DNA from: Mucor racemosus
Lineage: Eukaryota > Mucoromycota > Mucoromycetes > Mucorales > Mucoraceae
Direction: 5' to 3'
NCBI GenBank assembly: GCA_027405735.1
Contig: JAPEHQ010000008.1
Location: 248,001-312,000, forward strand
DNA length: 64,000 nt
Below, piece by piece: positions 34,452 to 47,300 of the stretch. Below the pieces are notes generated by a model. It saw only the letters and a program-made list of their open reading frames with translations. It searched no databases and was not told the DNA's origin. Within the stretch, counting starts at the first letter, position 1. Each line of letters opens with the position of its first letter. The position numbers and the translations under genes are program-made.

Positions 34452-35681
34452 AATTTGTACAAAGATTCTTGGCCTTTATGTTTAAAAGAGAAAGATAAAG
34501 AGCCGTAAAATAGAAATATAAAGCACTTTTTGTTATCGACTTGTAGCTTGTCGTGATGACTTTTTTCGATGCTTATTTTCTGTACAACTTTCTTAAAACA
34601 GCTTAGTGTTTAGCGTTTTATGTTGGTACCACAAATGTTGAAATGTACCCAGGAAAAAGACAAATAAACTTTTTTGAAAATAGCATGATGCATGCCAGGA
34701 AGATGAAGCATTATGCAAAGCACTTGTATACATAATACAAGCCCTTTTTTCCTTTTAAATAATGTAAACACTTAATAATAAGATGCCTCGATTTACTACA
34801 ACTCTGAAACAAAAGAAGTTTGCATTATAAGCAAGTCAAATTGATAGGACTATATCCACTTTTTAATGGGTTTTTGCATCATGATAACCTAGAAAGTCTA
34901 AAAGAGCTTACATGAATAGGTTTTAAAGTATGTATTCATGTGTTTATTTATGTCAAATCTGAATAAATGTATTTACCAAACCAATTCATGGCACAATTTA
35001 GTTTGGTTAGGAAAATAATAAGCGGCTTCCAAAGGTCTGACATTTTTTACAGTATTTAAAGGTTTTCTTTGATTATCCAGACAGCAGTATTCGAATGGAT
35101 ATTAATGAAAAACTATCTGAAATGCTCAAAAGTGATTTTTTTACTCATTTAAACTTTTGATTTAATTAGATATAATGAAATCATGTAATACATTCATCAT
35201 TAATTGACCTTTTTTCATAAAAAAAAATTAACATTCATGTCAAAGAAAGAAAGTATTTGCAAATAAAAAGAATCTTCATGCATACATCACTCAAAGTGCA
35301 ACCAAAAGCGTCAATAACACCTCCTGTTGTCATGAAAAGTTCATCCCATACTATCTATTGACAAGATTTCATCCTCGCCATGTGTCTAAAAGCTTGATAT
35401 TGATGCAGATCGTTGATGCGACTCATCAAAGGCTATCTGCCACATCTTAAACTAACAATCGATCTTCATTATGTGAAGGCTCGCCAACTGTCCCGATATT
35501 CTATAAATTTGTACTTAATGAATTGATTTATTATACGTAATAAATTAAATAGCGCTGCCAGTGTTGTGTGTGGTTCCTTTTCTATTAATGAACCAAAAAA
35601 TAATGCGTTGTGTCGCTTGAACAAGCTTGAATTTGATTTTTGTTGTTGTTTCGTTTTGTAGGTAAGGTATCTAAGTTCATT
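34452..35681. other. Gene-free stretch
   Basis: AT-rich. Nothing over about 50 codons was recognised. Moderately less AT-rich text around 35280-35500 could be a relic, but no family was identified. Confidence 0.4.
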
Positions 35682-35975
35682 TTAAATGATCTTATTTTCT
35701 TTCTCATCACGTTCTTTCACACCCATAGGTCGAATAGCACTTCCATCTGAGACTCGAGGCTGTTCGCCAAGCACAGCTTTATAATAGAATGTCAATATAA
35801 AAATCGATTAATTTATTAAATCCTTTTACCTCTTTTATACAAAATCCAAGAAGTAACAACAACGAATGGTGCTGAGACAATAATTGTAGCCAATCTAAGC
35901 ATGAATTAATAATGTTTTCTTCAGCATCACAATATTATCTTACCTTCTTCCTGCAGGCGATAACTTGATAGCCAT
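35682..35975 (-). CDS. Small single-span (probably mitochondrial) protein, 63 aa
   Basis: Three exons (35944-35975, 35830-35894, 35682-35776) with canonical GT-AG introns of 49 and 53 nt; the coding length is exactly 192 nt. Protein: a short basic N-terminus (MAIKLSPAGRR), one hydrophobic span (LATIIVSAPFVVVTSWILYK), then AVLGEQPR and a charged C-terminus ending KERDEKENKII. The combination of basic-then-hydrophobic start and a short soluble tail resembles small inner-membrane mitochondrial proteins of fungi, but I cannot name the family. The in-phase exons and donors make this a strong real-gene case even though each exon is tiny. Confidence 0.7.
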
Positions 35976-36795
35976 GATGTATATTGTAGAAAATGTTAAA
36001 AACCAAAACAAGGGGTCGGGTAGGGTCAAATTTGTAGGTATGCAATTTGACTGGCAATTCTTTTCTTGATGTTACCTACCGGTCTTGTAAATTAGGAGCG
36101 TCAACTCAAGAAGCACAATTTAATTCATCAATTGTTATGTTCATCCCGCTGCAAAGCCTCGCTATCTTCAAATAAAAAAGTATGTGCAGATTTAAAAATA
36201 ATTATAAACATGTTATAACGCAAAAATATACTATACTGTTCGCTAAATATTGAGTAAAAATTCTTCGATTCGCCGTGCTAAAAATGTGAATAAATGCAGA
36301 GAAGGCCATCATATAAAGTGTATATGGTCAGTTGATAAGCTTTATATCATGTAGATACATAAGAAGATGACTAAGTAAAATATAATTACCGGCGACAGGA
36401 TACATCATTGCAAATGTTTTATCCACAATGGTTTAGACAATGCTCAAACAAGAAAGTTTCTGAGATTTGACAGCAAACCAAATACACATCTCGGCCAATA
36501 ATCTATTTTTACATCTTGTTTTTATCAATAACTTCATGAAGATTTTGCATTTTTTTTTGAAGAGTTAAAAAGTATATAGTAGATGACGCTGTCTATTATT
36601 TGATCTAGCATTAACTGCCGACCATCTAATAAAGCAACTCATTCAAGAAACAAAAGATTTCAAATTTTGTGTTATTTTTCTGGTAATTTTTTGCTTTCGG
36701 TAATTAATTGAATCAATAGTTGAAAACCGACAGTTTTTTGAAAAAATAACATTGCACTACAGCTTTAATTATACACAATGAAGATGTTTACTTTA
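35976..36795. other. Gene-free stretch
   Basis: Promoter of the 63-aa gene on the left, then AT-rich DNA without recognised content up to repeat R2. Confidence 0.45.
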
Positions 36796-37190
36796 TAATT
36801 TCGGTAGTTGTCATTGTCATGTACGCTGGTTTTGGCAGGTTCGGCACTATTTAGAATTTGAAATGTTTGCTAAACAACAAAACTCACTCGAAAAAATGGG
36901 CGTCTGATCCATACAATTTAACCAGTAAATTAATGTGATGCTAAAATTTTGATTTTGGATACTATTACAGCTTTAGTATACATTTTGAAACTTTCAGCCT
37001 ATATAGATCAATATTCGAACATTTTTTCCGTTGCTTTACCTTTACGAAAACGTATGCCAAAATCCTCCAAAAACAGCTGTTAGCTAAAGAAATCAAGACA
37101 TGTTATTCATACATTTACTGCGCATTAAGTGAAACTTCAAAATCAGATTTCGAATCATTATTTAATCTTATAAAAATTTTCAAAGAGTAT
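36796..37190 (+). repeat. Dispersed repeat R2, copy 2
   Basis: Aligns with 20985-21388 (for example ACTCGAAAAAATGGGCG and GAAACTTTCAGCC). It reads directly into a segment leading to the inverted R1 copy, so R2 and R1 may be parts of one larger element here. Confidence 0.65.
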
Positions 37191-37399
37191 CTGAAATAAC
37201 CCATACAAAATAGTTCAAAAATGCGCACATTTTCGTTTTTCCATTTTCACAGCAACTCGGGGAGACTGAACCTTTGTAATTCTATAGATCAACAATAGAA
37301 AGCACCAGCCTATCATTGACCAAAAATTGACCTAAAATGGGTTTAAAAATTAAGCACCTAAATTGTTTTGTTAATTTTCTATATTCATAGGATATAGGA

Positions 37400-38636
37400 T
37401 CGATTCAGCTTGAAGATACTCTGCATTTTTTGTTTTAGCAAAAAATATTAATTTTTCGTCGAGATAATCAAAATAATAGTTTTTATCACAACTTAAAGCC
37501 TACCATACCGGGATTCTAAAATTTATTTGTTGAAATAAACGAAAAATGATTCAAAAAAACAAAATCGTTTAATGGCTGATGAGCTGCAAAGTAAGTCGAC
37601 CTTGCAAATTAGATAGTTTTTATACAGTTTTAAATTCTGCATCCATATAAATAAAAATTAGACAAAAATTTTACATAAAATTGTGAGTAAAATGCAATTA
37701 AATTTTTGGAGGTTTTTTGAAGATACACATCACTTTTTATAAGCATATTTAAAATATCATAAATTAAAATAATGCGCAAAGCAATTACCTATTGATCGAG
37801 CTATTATTTAACTTTTTAGCTACATTTTTCGTAGAGAAAAAGAGATTTTTGCCCAAATTTTTTTCAGTTTCAGAATTTGGGATGAGGGTATATAAGGGAA
37901 AAATGGACGCCAGAAATGGAGGTACCTTTTTATACACATTTTTGAGGATATCTCCTCGAAAAATCAATATTTTGAAAAAATCTAAATTGGGTCCGAGAGA
38001 GCTCAACGAGCTTAATGAAATGCATGCAAAAAAATGTTGCTCAATTTAGCCAATATTTTGAAACCTACTATAGAAATGTCCAAAAAAATTGAAAAAAAAT
38101 AAAAGTGCTCAGAATTTTTTTAAATGAAAATATGTTATAGAGCACTTTAAAACAAGTAAGCTTTATTATTAGAAAGTGTTAGCATAGCTTAATTATTTCT
38201 AGAGATATGAAGTCTCAAAGTTTTCAATCCATTAGCAGTGAAATACGCGTGAAAAATCTGAAACCTTAGCACTGAAAAATTAATACCAACTGCAAAAAGT
38301 AGGATATTTTTGGATACTCATTTTTGAATTAAAGCTAAACATCTCAGGTACATTGGCATATAATTTTTTCTTGGTATTATTTAGTGAAAAAAAAAGTAGA
38401 GCATGGATGAAAAGTGAGACCCAGTTTTCAAGGAAAAAGCAGTGAATTTTACGCGTTTTTGAGTCTTTCGTGAGATATAAAATCAATTTAGGAGTAGATA
38501 GCATAATGTGACCAAGTCATGTCGGTTTAGTAGTGTCTAAAGTATATTCTAAAAATGTTTATTATGAGGTTAGTTATAAAACTGAGGGCACGCTCCTATT
38601 TTGAAAATTGAAAACTGAAAATTCAATTAAAAATTA
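37400..38636 (-). repeat. Dispersed repeat R1, copy 2 (inverted)
   Basis: Reverse complement of 4838-6080 over its full length. Landmarks include TAAATTGGGTCCGAGAGAGC and GGATGAGGGTATATAAGGG. The internal 73-85-codon frames differ from those of copy 1, arguing that R1 is non-coding. Confidence 0.8.
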
Positions 38637-39187
38637 TGAAATGTAACTGTTTAGCTTTTACAATATTGTTACATGATGTTTTTTAAAGGAACAAATTCAA
38701 TGACAAAAGCTTAATCTTTTTACATCGTAGTAATTTGGTGCAAAAAACCATAGAAAAAAACAAATTTCAAATAGTTATTGATACCCAAAATGACAAATGT
38801 ATTCCAAAATTTATAAATAAAGCAACTATCAACTGCATATAATTGAATCCTACGGTTTTTTTCTTGCAAGAAGTTTTTTGAATCGGTTTTTCGAATTCGC
38901 TAAAAGTATGAACGTTGATATATTATGAAATTGAAGAGCAAAAACCGTATTTGTATCATGCAATACACATATACAAAGTATACTTAACTATATTTTTATA
39001 TATAGTGTATCGGGATGATAATAATACCAAAGTGCACTAGCAACGACGGCTACCTATCAAAAAAGTAAACTTCAGGGACTTTTTAAGCACAATTTTATTG
39101 GGTAAAAGCCTCCCATTCACATATTTAGCTCTTGATTTCAAAGTAATCAATTATCGCGTTGTGTTTTCTTTATATAATTTAACAAAA
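38637..39187. other. Intergenic stretch upstream of HAT1
   Basis: AT-rich. The last 200 nt should hold the HAT1 promoter. An upstream ATG at 39098 is in frame with HAT1 but adds residues unlike the family, so 39188 is preferred. Confidence 0.45.
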
Positions 39188-40709
39188 ATGGAACCTCAAT
39201 TACAACCTCATCCCGCAGTTACCAAAGTGATTGACTTTATGGATTGGTCTTGCAATATCACTGATAATCTAGAGATAAGTTTAGGTAACTAGTACACAAA
39301 AAAAGAGTTTTATCAAATGTATTCTTTACAAACGCTATATTATATAAATCAGTTCAACCACAAAAAGGCGACAGCAACTCTAGTGAACCTACAACATCAA
39401 TTACCTTTAATCCGGAATTTACATATCCAATTTTTGGCGACCATGAAACAGCATTTGGTTATAAAGACTTATCATTAAAGGTTTGTTTTAATAGGTTTTG
39501 TAGTTGGTAGATCTGAAATTAATCGATACAATTTCTTTTTTTTTGCAGTTGAAATACGCATCTGGATCTTTGCGACCCTATGTTTCAATGGATTATTCTT
39601 CAAAATATCAACCTGCTAGTTCTTCATCTACTACAGAACCTGTCGAGGCGGATGATTTATTAAAAACATTAGAGGAATATTTACCTCAAGACTTCTTGAC
39701 TAATCATAATAAATTCATTGATGTAGTTAGAAACGATTATACTACTTTTAAACCTCTTGGAGAAAAAATACATGAGTATACTCGGGAAAATGATGATGGA
39801 TCAGTAGAAAAATTTGAAATTTTCAAGGTAATGCGAGAGTATTTAGAATTGTGTGTATAGATATTAAATTTTTGGTTGCGTACATGTTAGAATTCTTTTT
39901 CAAACGCCAAGTTTAGAGAGTATCATTCACATATGCAGCTGTTTGTTTTGTTATTTATTGAAGGATCTAGTTATATTGAGGATGACGATGAAAAATGGGA
40001 GATCTACACAAGGTATGGAGGAAATACAACCTCTGAAGAGAAGAATGTCAATTAATATATAATCTTAGTTTCAAGCATGAAAAAGTAAACGAAACAGAAG
40101 ACGCCTATCATTTTGTAGGTTACAGCACAACATATCCATTTTATTGCTGGCCAGAAAACACACGTATGAGAATCAGTCAATTTTTAGTTCTTCCACCTTA
40201 TAAAAAGCAGGGCCATGGTAGTAAATTATATCAAACTATTTATGAAATATTTTTATCAAGAAACGAGATTTGTGAAATTACAGTAGAAGATCCCAACGAA
40301 GAATTTTCAGACATGAGAGATAAGAATGATATTCGATACATGCTGGAGCATGAAGCATTCAAAGGATTAAAAGCACCCGTTTCTCAAGAAAAAATTCAAG
40401 AATTATGTGAAAAATACAAATTAACAAATCGACAAACACAACGTTGCATAGAAATGTATTTATTATCAAATATAAACAAGTTGAATACAGAGGAATACAT
40501 GGCTTATCGATTGCAAGTAAAGCAAAGACTTTATTCATTTAATTTTGTAAGTATTTTTTTTTCTTGGTTATAATCTATAATTCATCCATTTACACTAATT
40601 TTTATAGGATGTGTTAAGAGAGATGGAAGAATCTGAAAGAAAGGAAAAACTTCAACAAACGTATCTTGGTGTAGAAGAAGACTATTACAGACTTTTAGAG
40701 ATTATCTGA
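39188..40709 (+). CDS. HAT1: Histone acetyltransferase type B catalytic subunit Hat1
   Basis: Hat1 acetylates newly made histone H4 on Lys5 and Lys12 with an Hat2/RbAp46-type partner. Six exons (39188-39284, 39353-39480, 39549-39827, 39891-40012, 40069-40546, 40608-40709) give 401 aa. The N-terminal domain includes FTYPIFGDHETAFGYKDLSL and YLPQDFL. The GNAT core has GYSTTYPFYCWPENTRMRIS, then QFLVLPPYKKQGHGSKLYQ with the acetyl-CoA loop Q-x-x-G-x-G, and VEDPNEEFSDMRD carrying the catalytic glutamate region. The C-terminal helical part has YKLTNRQTQRCIEMYLL, ending DYYRLLEII. Length and order match the family. The start at 39188 (MEPQLQPHP) is favoured over the upstream ATG at 39098. Confidence 0.95.
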
Positions 40710-40977
40710 TTGATATTAAAGGAGGGAGATATATGTATAAAAATAATAATAAACAAATCTAATTAGAGCTTTTTTGTAAAAGATCTACTTGATTTTGCTA
40801 ATTCCACTCAATTTATTCGATTTTTGAGAAGTCGAGGTTATACTAATTTTTATTTTATTTTATCTTTGCATGTTTTCAAAAGTTATGAAAAAATAATGCT
40901 CCAGCATTATGAGTTATGAACTATAGCTTCGTGTTTTTTTTTGGGGGGGGGGAATTGAGGCTTTCTGAGATGAAGAA
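40710..40977. other. HAT1 terminator region
   Basis: AATAAA-like sequence (near 40747) and T-rich DNA, with a G9 run at about 40943. No gene. Confidence 0.45.
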
Positions 40978-41546
40978 ATGATGATTTTGTTTACACTTAA
41001 TAGTATAATACACATCCTCATTACAACTGGTCTCCTTCAGATTCTCTATTACATACTTCTACATTGCTTCCGTAAAGTCTTTTCTTCAATCTCATATCTG
41101 GGCTACATAGCCCAGGCAACCAACCCTAATGGAGGGCACTTGATGGCTAAGCGTCAACGTCTGAAGGACAACTCTGTGAAGCACCTACAGAATCTTTTTT
41201 CGGCTGTTTTACGTCCTTTGGATATTCTCGCTCATCAATTAGCCGCTCCAAAACATGCTAGCCCCATCCTGTAGCGATATCGTTCATATTAAGGGGTTCT
41301 AGAAAACTTCTGCTCCATGGATGCGCAAGTTTTACTCAAAATCGTATTAACATTAATCTCCGTGCGATTAATTTCTCCATCGCTTTGAAAGCTGGATTTA
41401 ATACCCACCATATTCTTCTTTTGCTTAATTACAAAAGGTCTTGATTCAACAAGGTGGTCAATATGTGTAAATGAAGCCATCCTCAAAGCCCCAACTTTGA
41501 TTATAGCCATTGCTCTGTCGTATTGACAGATCCATGCATCCGTCAA
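40978..41546 (+). pseudogene. Decayed mobile-element-like coding stretch
   Basis: A 98-codon frame (40978-41274) ends with LKDNSVKHLQNLFSAVLRPL and DILAHQLAAPKHASPIL. Just after the stop, coding-like text continues on the same strand in shifted frames (CSMDAQVLLKIVL, then KAGFNTHHILLLLNYK). The LRPLD helix followed by a D-x-x-LL segment recalls DIRS-type gag proteins, but this is a weak resemblance. The minus-strand frame 41289-41546 is probably its shadow. At least two frameshifts and a stop are present. Confidence 0.35.
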
Positions 41547-41811
41547 CTAGCGGTCCTCTTCTTACATTTTACTATGTAGTATAAGTTTTAAATATTCAAA
41601 ATTATGAATATGTATTATCAAGTATAAGAGCAATATTGGTGAAAGGCAGATAAAATGAAGCAAATGTTTTATTCAAATAATAAATGTACAATGGTAGAAA
41701 TAGGAACAATGATAATAACTATGGGGAAAGCAAGGATGATACAATGAGGTGGGAGTGGCAAGGATTGTAGTTCAAGGTGAGAGGAAGGGGGGGGATGATG
41801 GATCCAGACCT

Positions 41812-43631
41812 TTACAACGAGGTTTGTAATAAACGGGCGTTTCTCGTTATGGCTCTAACGGTTTGATTTTCTCCTATGTGGACGACATGGCTTCTCTGTC
41901 GCATCAATTTCGTTTCGAGTGCTCTTTGATTGATAATCTCGTAATAGCAGCAGACCAATACGTCATACAGATTCATCAATTCAATTCGATTTTCCCATGT
42001 TGTGGGGATCTTTGCAGAGCGAAGCTCGAGAACTTGATATTTATCACCATCGCGGTCAATGATCGTCTTAAGCAATGTGATCCTGTCCTTGATTACTTGT
42101 ACACCCAATACGGAGAGCTCGAGAATATCTTCATAACTGCAATCGAGATTTGAGCAAATATCCATGTGTAAAGTAGAGGTCATCAAGCCGATCAGCTTCA
42201 TTGTATCTCCGAGGGTGTGTTCAATGTCTTCAGATTGAAAGCTTGAAGATGATTCCATGATAATCTTTTCTTTGTCATCCATGCAACCAACACCATCCGC
42301 AAAACATGTGGCAGTTTTGTTGAGCCATACATTGGGAGTAATTTGTCTCTGTTTGTGAGCAATAATGGCATCTTCACACCGACCAAAAACTAACTTCGTT
42401 TGGGCACCAAGATAACGAAACATGGGAGTAACTTGATCGACAAAGAAGGCTCTCTCGTGATTCAAGCGGCCAGGTTGAGAGCAAGTGCCCCAGAAATCTG
42501 TGAGAGCCAGAGAAATACATTTCAAAAGCTGTTCATCCTCAGGATGCGATGTCAAAACTTGGTCTTGCAAAGACCATATCTCCAAAGCAATTCGACGACT
42601 ATCATCATTCTCCTTGTCGAGTAACTTCAATAGGAATTCATGGATATACGGCTTTGATTTCAAGCTTGCTAAACGGAATTGATCGCTACGAGTGTTTTGA
42701 AAAAGCAGCATTAAGGATGGCGGTAGCTTGGATATGGGGGTACACGAGAGAGCCAGCATACAAATGGATTCCAACTTTGCAATCTGATGGAGGGTAAGCT
42801 TTGGCTTTTCCGGTGAGTACAACAGGGATGAGGGAGGGTTCAGCGCAGGAGTCTTGCTATCATCATGCACAGGTGATGAGCCATCAGAAGGAGAATTCAA
42901 CGAGGGAGTTTCATCATCATGTACGAGAGTAGAGGCGCTAGAAGAGGGAATCACCAAAGGTTTTGAGGGATCACCAACCAAATACTGCCACATCTGCTCA
43001 TCATCTTCTTCCCCATCTTCTTCCACATGATGGTTAATATCGTCTACATTTAAAAAATTGAGTAAGGCTGATTGATTACCATCTTACACATGTATTCACC
43101 TTTGATTATCTGATCAACCTGATCATACACGGTATCCATTGAGTTGCTGATGATATTGATAGCCTTCTGTTTGCCTTTCTCTGCCAGTTGATATATTTCA
43201 CGCTCTGCTTGGGCATCCTCCAAAGATATTTTATGGGCACTGAAGCAATTGATATATTTGTCTTTGAAGTTGGGGGTTTGAGCATAATCGTGACATCCCT
43301 TAGCATAGGACTTGAGATAAGAGTTGGCATCCGGGGATTCTGATGAGTCTTTAAATGATTTCAAGAGCCTTTTATACGGATCGTTCGGTTCGTATTTGCG
43401 CAATGTATTCATATTTAAATTGTCTATCAGTTTTGAGGGCAAAGTCCATGAGATTGTCGATCCAACAAGAAAAGCATCAAAAGAGTCTCTTTCAATCACT
43501 TGGAGCGATAGTCTCATGGCTATTTCAATGAAGAATGCGAATGATAATAATAGTACTAGTGAAAATCCAGGTTCCAGTAACCAAGGGACATCGGCAAAAG
43601 TTAATAGAGGGTGCAAATCGAAAAAACGCAT
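41812..43631 (-). CDS. 587-aa protein of unknown family
   Basis: Two exons (43100-43631, 41812-43043) join in phase (IIKG... to DDINHHVEEDG). I do not recognise a domain. The first exon begins with a hydrophobic stretch (FSLVLLLSFAFFIEIAM) that may be a signal anchor or may lie before the true start at MRLSLQVIERD. The middle is Ser/Pro/Asp-rich. The second half is mostly helical, with distinctive conserved-looking text (LTDFWGTCSQPGRLNHERAF then FVDQVTPMFRYLG) and ends QTSL. Base composition is visibly less AT-rich than its neighbours. It sits beside a decayed mobile-element-like stretch, so it may be an expanded or transferred family. A host gene is more likely than a transposon gene, because it has a normal intron and no transposase motif. 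Confidence 0.6.
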
Positions 43632-44042
43632 TTACATTTGTTTCACTCTAGCAATAATCTCTTTTATTTTGGCAATTACACTCCACTTATTAAGGAATCC
43701 ATGCTAAAAAGGCGATTTTTTCAAGCAGGGATGTACCTTTTAATTAATAATATGTTAAATAATAATAATGATAATGATAATAATAATAGTAATAATAATA
43801 AAAATAAAAATACATGATTATCGTGGGTATTCGAATATGATAAGATAAATAGAGAGATAGGGAGATAAAAATTGGGGGGGGGGTATATTAATAATAGTTG
43901 AATCTATGTGAATGAATAGATTGCATTGATAAATTATCGATAGTATTATTACTACTATTAACTGCAACTGGAATAGGTGTACTAAGAGAACTTGATGGAT
44001 TTTTTCCTGTTGAAGATGATTGTGTTAGAAGAAAACATGTTA
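43632..44042. other. Intergenic stretch with AAT/ATG microsatellite
   Basis: Contains a trinucleotide-rich run (AATAATAATGATAATGATAA...) at about 43755-43815 and a G9 run near 43875. It is the promoter of the 587-aa gene and the 3' region of the KH gene. Confidence 0.5.
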
Positions 44043-44346
44043 TTATTGATGATCAAGATGATGATACGCACTGTCGAGAGGATAAAATCTTGAATTATTG
44101 AAATGATGATGATCATTACCACTAGTAATTGTATTAGAAGACCCAATTCCAATTCTCGATGTAGGAGTAGGCAGATTAAACGAAGGGTATGGACCGAATG
44201 AATTGGATGATGAAGACGAAGAAGAAGCTTGTTGATTATTCATCATGTTTTGGTTTTGATAATGTTGTCCAGGAGGTATTAATGAAGTACTTCTTTGTCT
44301 TGAATAACCTATAGGCACAAATGAATTTGATGATACAAATTCTTGC

Positions 44347-44386
<40 letters not shown>

Positions 44387-47300
44387 GCATTTGATGTGGT
44401 GGCATAGTATTGTTATTATTACGTCCATATTGATAAAATAAATTATATGAATCTTGATTATACAAATTAGCAGAACTAGTTGAATAATTTGGTTTTAACT
44501 CGGGTCTAGGGTAATAGAATTGAGATGCTTTTGTAGATGGTATATTAGCCCGAGAAAAGCGTAAAGGATCATTATGATTCTATAATAAATATTACACAAA
44601 ATTATTAACCTGCATGAAAAAAAAAAAAAAAAAAGCTTATTATTCATATATCCCTTACATTAAGGTTGACAGAAGGAGATGGGTTATCGGCCCAGACATT
44701 GAATTCTTTATTGGAAGATGCTTTTTCTTGTTGTCGATCATATACTGTTGTCGTAGATTTAGTAGAATGACTAGTAGTAGGGGTCGAAGCAAAGAAATCG
44801 ATTGGAGATTGTTGTCTTAGTTTTGAGGGTAATTTCTTGTTTGAAAAGAAGCTATTATGTCCATGTTGTTGTTGTTGTTGTTGTTGTTCGTCTATAAGAA
44901 AATGAATTAGAACAAACATTCAAGCAGTAATACCCTACATTCTTACATGATTCTGGATGATCAATATGGTGCATTACAGATGGACTGATATGGCGCATAT
45001 CTTCTGGACTAGGAGATCCATTTAATGCATTATTATGAAGTGTATCATCAACAGGCACAAATCTACTATTCATAAATGTATCAAACATTTGCCTTGCTTT
45101 TTGCAATTGATTCTTTGAATTAGCATCATAGCATAATTTAAAAGTTAATACTCTATAATCATAATAAGCTACATTAGTGTTACGGCCTTCAATCTTAAAC
45201 AAAGGATCATCGATTTCATCTTCTTCTTCAATGGCCATGATAGATGTCATGATTAAATTATCAGGTAAAACCAAAAATATGTTTGTTTTAGTGTATAATT
45301 TTTGCTGTAATTCTTCAATATCGACTGATTTCAATATATTTTCTAGTACCACACTAGCAGGTACTTGGATATCGATATACTGCGGTAATAAGCTTTGTAT
45401 TCTTAGTTGCATCTCTTCAATATGAGACTGCGGACCAGTTATTAGCACATGGTCTGTACCATTTCTTTCGGGCCATGTAATCTTGGAGTTGTACAATCTT
45501 CCTTTATCGCGCAAATATTTTCCATTGTGATATAACAAATTTCTTTGTGTAAAGTAAGGTACATATTCTGATCGGGATACATAATCTCGATCCTTTTGAA
45601 ATGTAATAAATTCCATTACTGCAGACTTTAGTTTAAGCAAACTATGAATGTTCTTTTCAGGTGTTCTAGCAATCACATTATGTTCATTTTCAAAATATCC
45701 ACCAAATGTTGCTTGTTCTTCATTACTCGAGAATTTAACATAGACACCATATTGCTTCATTACGCGTTGAATGTTTTTTCCTGCAACACCAATAATACGA
45801 CGATGGCAAATTTCAGGTACAAAAAATGATATTTCTGCAGGTAATTCGTTTTGTAATGAATCTAATCCATCTTTTGCTTTGAAAAAGTCTTCGCTTTCAA
45901 TAGTGATAATAAAATTATAATCGTTAAATGCTTGAAATTGAATATCTGCATCGCATGATTTCATGATTTTGTTGATTTTTCCATTCTTTTTTCCACTAAT
46001 AAATTCTCTTTGGTCTAATGCTAATTCAATAGAGAAAATTATAGACTTGTGATGTTCCTATATATATTATACATGTTAGGTTACACTGCAGTTTATAAAC
46101 ATGTAATTTACGTACTTGTGATATGGGTAGACTTCTAATTATTTGAACTATGCATTGAATTTGTTCTTTTGAACCTGTAACTTCATATTGATTAAAATCT
46201 GTTCGATAAATGACTTGAGCACCAGAATCTTGAGATAAACGCGCAATCATTTCAGTAGACTGTACAGTATTTACATAGATGATGGCTTGAAATATGTGGC
46301 TAGCCTATTATAAAGATATTATGAGTGACACTCCATGTATATGTTACACTATTACTAGACATACCAAATAATTTAAAGTTCTCAATGTCCTTTCAATGTT
46401 AATGTTGTTCTCGGCAAACACTTGGATTTGATTCGAATTCTCGGAGCCAAAAGGGGGAAAGGATATGTAGGAACCTTTCAACACGAAAGTATTAGTTTGT
46501 TTGTTACACATTTATTATTTACATTTCTACTGCAGAATATTACCATTATCTCTCATCATTTTCGTCAACTCCTCTTTTTTATATAATAATAACCAATCCC
46601 TTTTTCGTGGGTTTAGTATAGATTGGGAGTTACACATCGCTTTAATCTAGAAACACTATAAGTTTTTACATAAAGGCAATTTGTTTTCATATAAAATACC
46701 TTTTGAGGGAGTAATTTTGCAAGTAACATTGTCGCTCTCTGTACTGCTTCAGTTGTGTTACCAGTTACATGAATGATACTTTCGGATCCAGTAGTTGTTG
46801 TTGTTGTTGTTGTTGTTGTTGTTGAAGCATTTAATAGTAAAGATGGCTGAGTAGCTGATTTGGTCCAAGGAGATGGTAGATAAATGTGTGTACCCGTTTC
46901 TTCCATGATGGCTGATATATTCGAATGTCTTCTACTGCCAAGAATATTTAATGTATAAAGAGGTATATTTAAACTACTTGCGGATAACCCCAACTACAGA
47001 AAAAAAGGCTGGTTAATTTTACATGGTTAAATATTAAAATATACTCTATACATTACTAAATGATCAAAAAATAATAAAACATCGATACGCGCTAATTCTA
47101 TTTTATCAATAGAGCCGATTAATCGTATAACAATTTGGTTATAATCTACTACAATTTGAATATTATTTTGTATAGCAATTAATTTCAATTGTTCATGTAG
47201 ATTATTTCTAGCAATATTTCTATAAGCTAAACCAGGATATAGGGAATGAATTGAAAGAGTTATCTAAAATACTTTGATTAGTAATATATAAATATGCATA

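Noticed and set aside
41863..42797. Plus-strand frames overlapping the 587-aa gene
   Set aside because: They are shadows of the minus-strand gene, whose spliced model is in phase throughout.
32750..43880. G8-G9 runs near 32750, 40943, 41790 and 43875
   Set aside because: Striking in AT-rich DNA, but single runs cannot form quadruplexes and no regular context was found.
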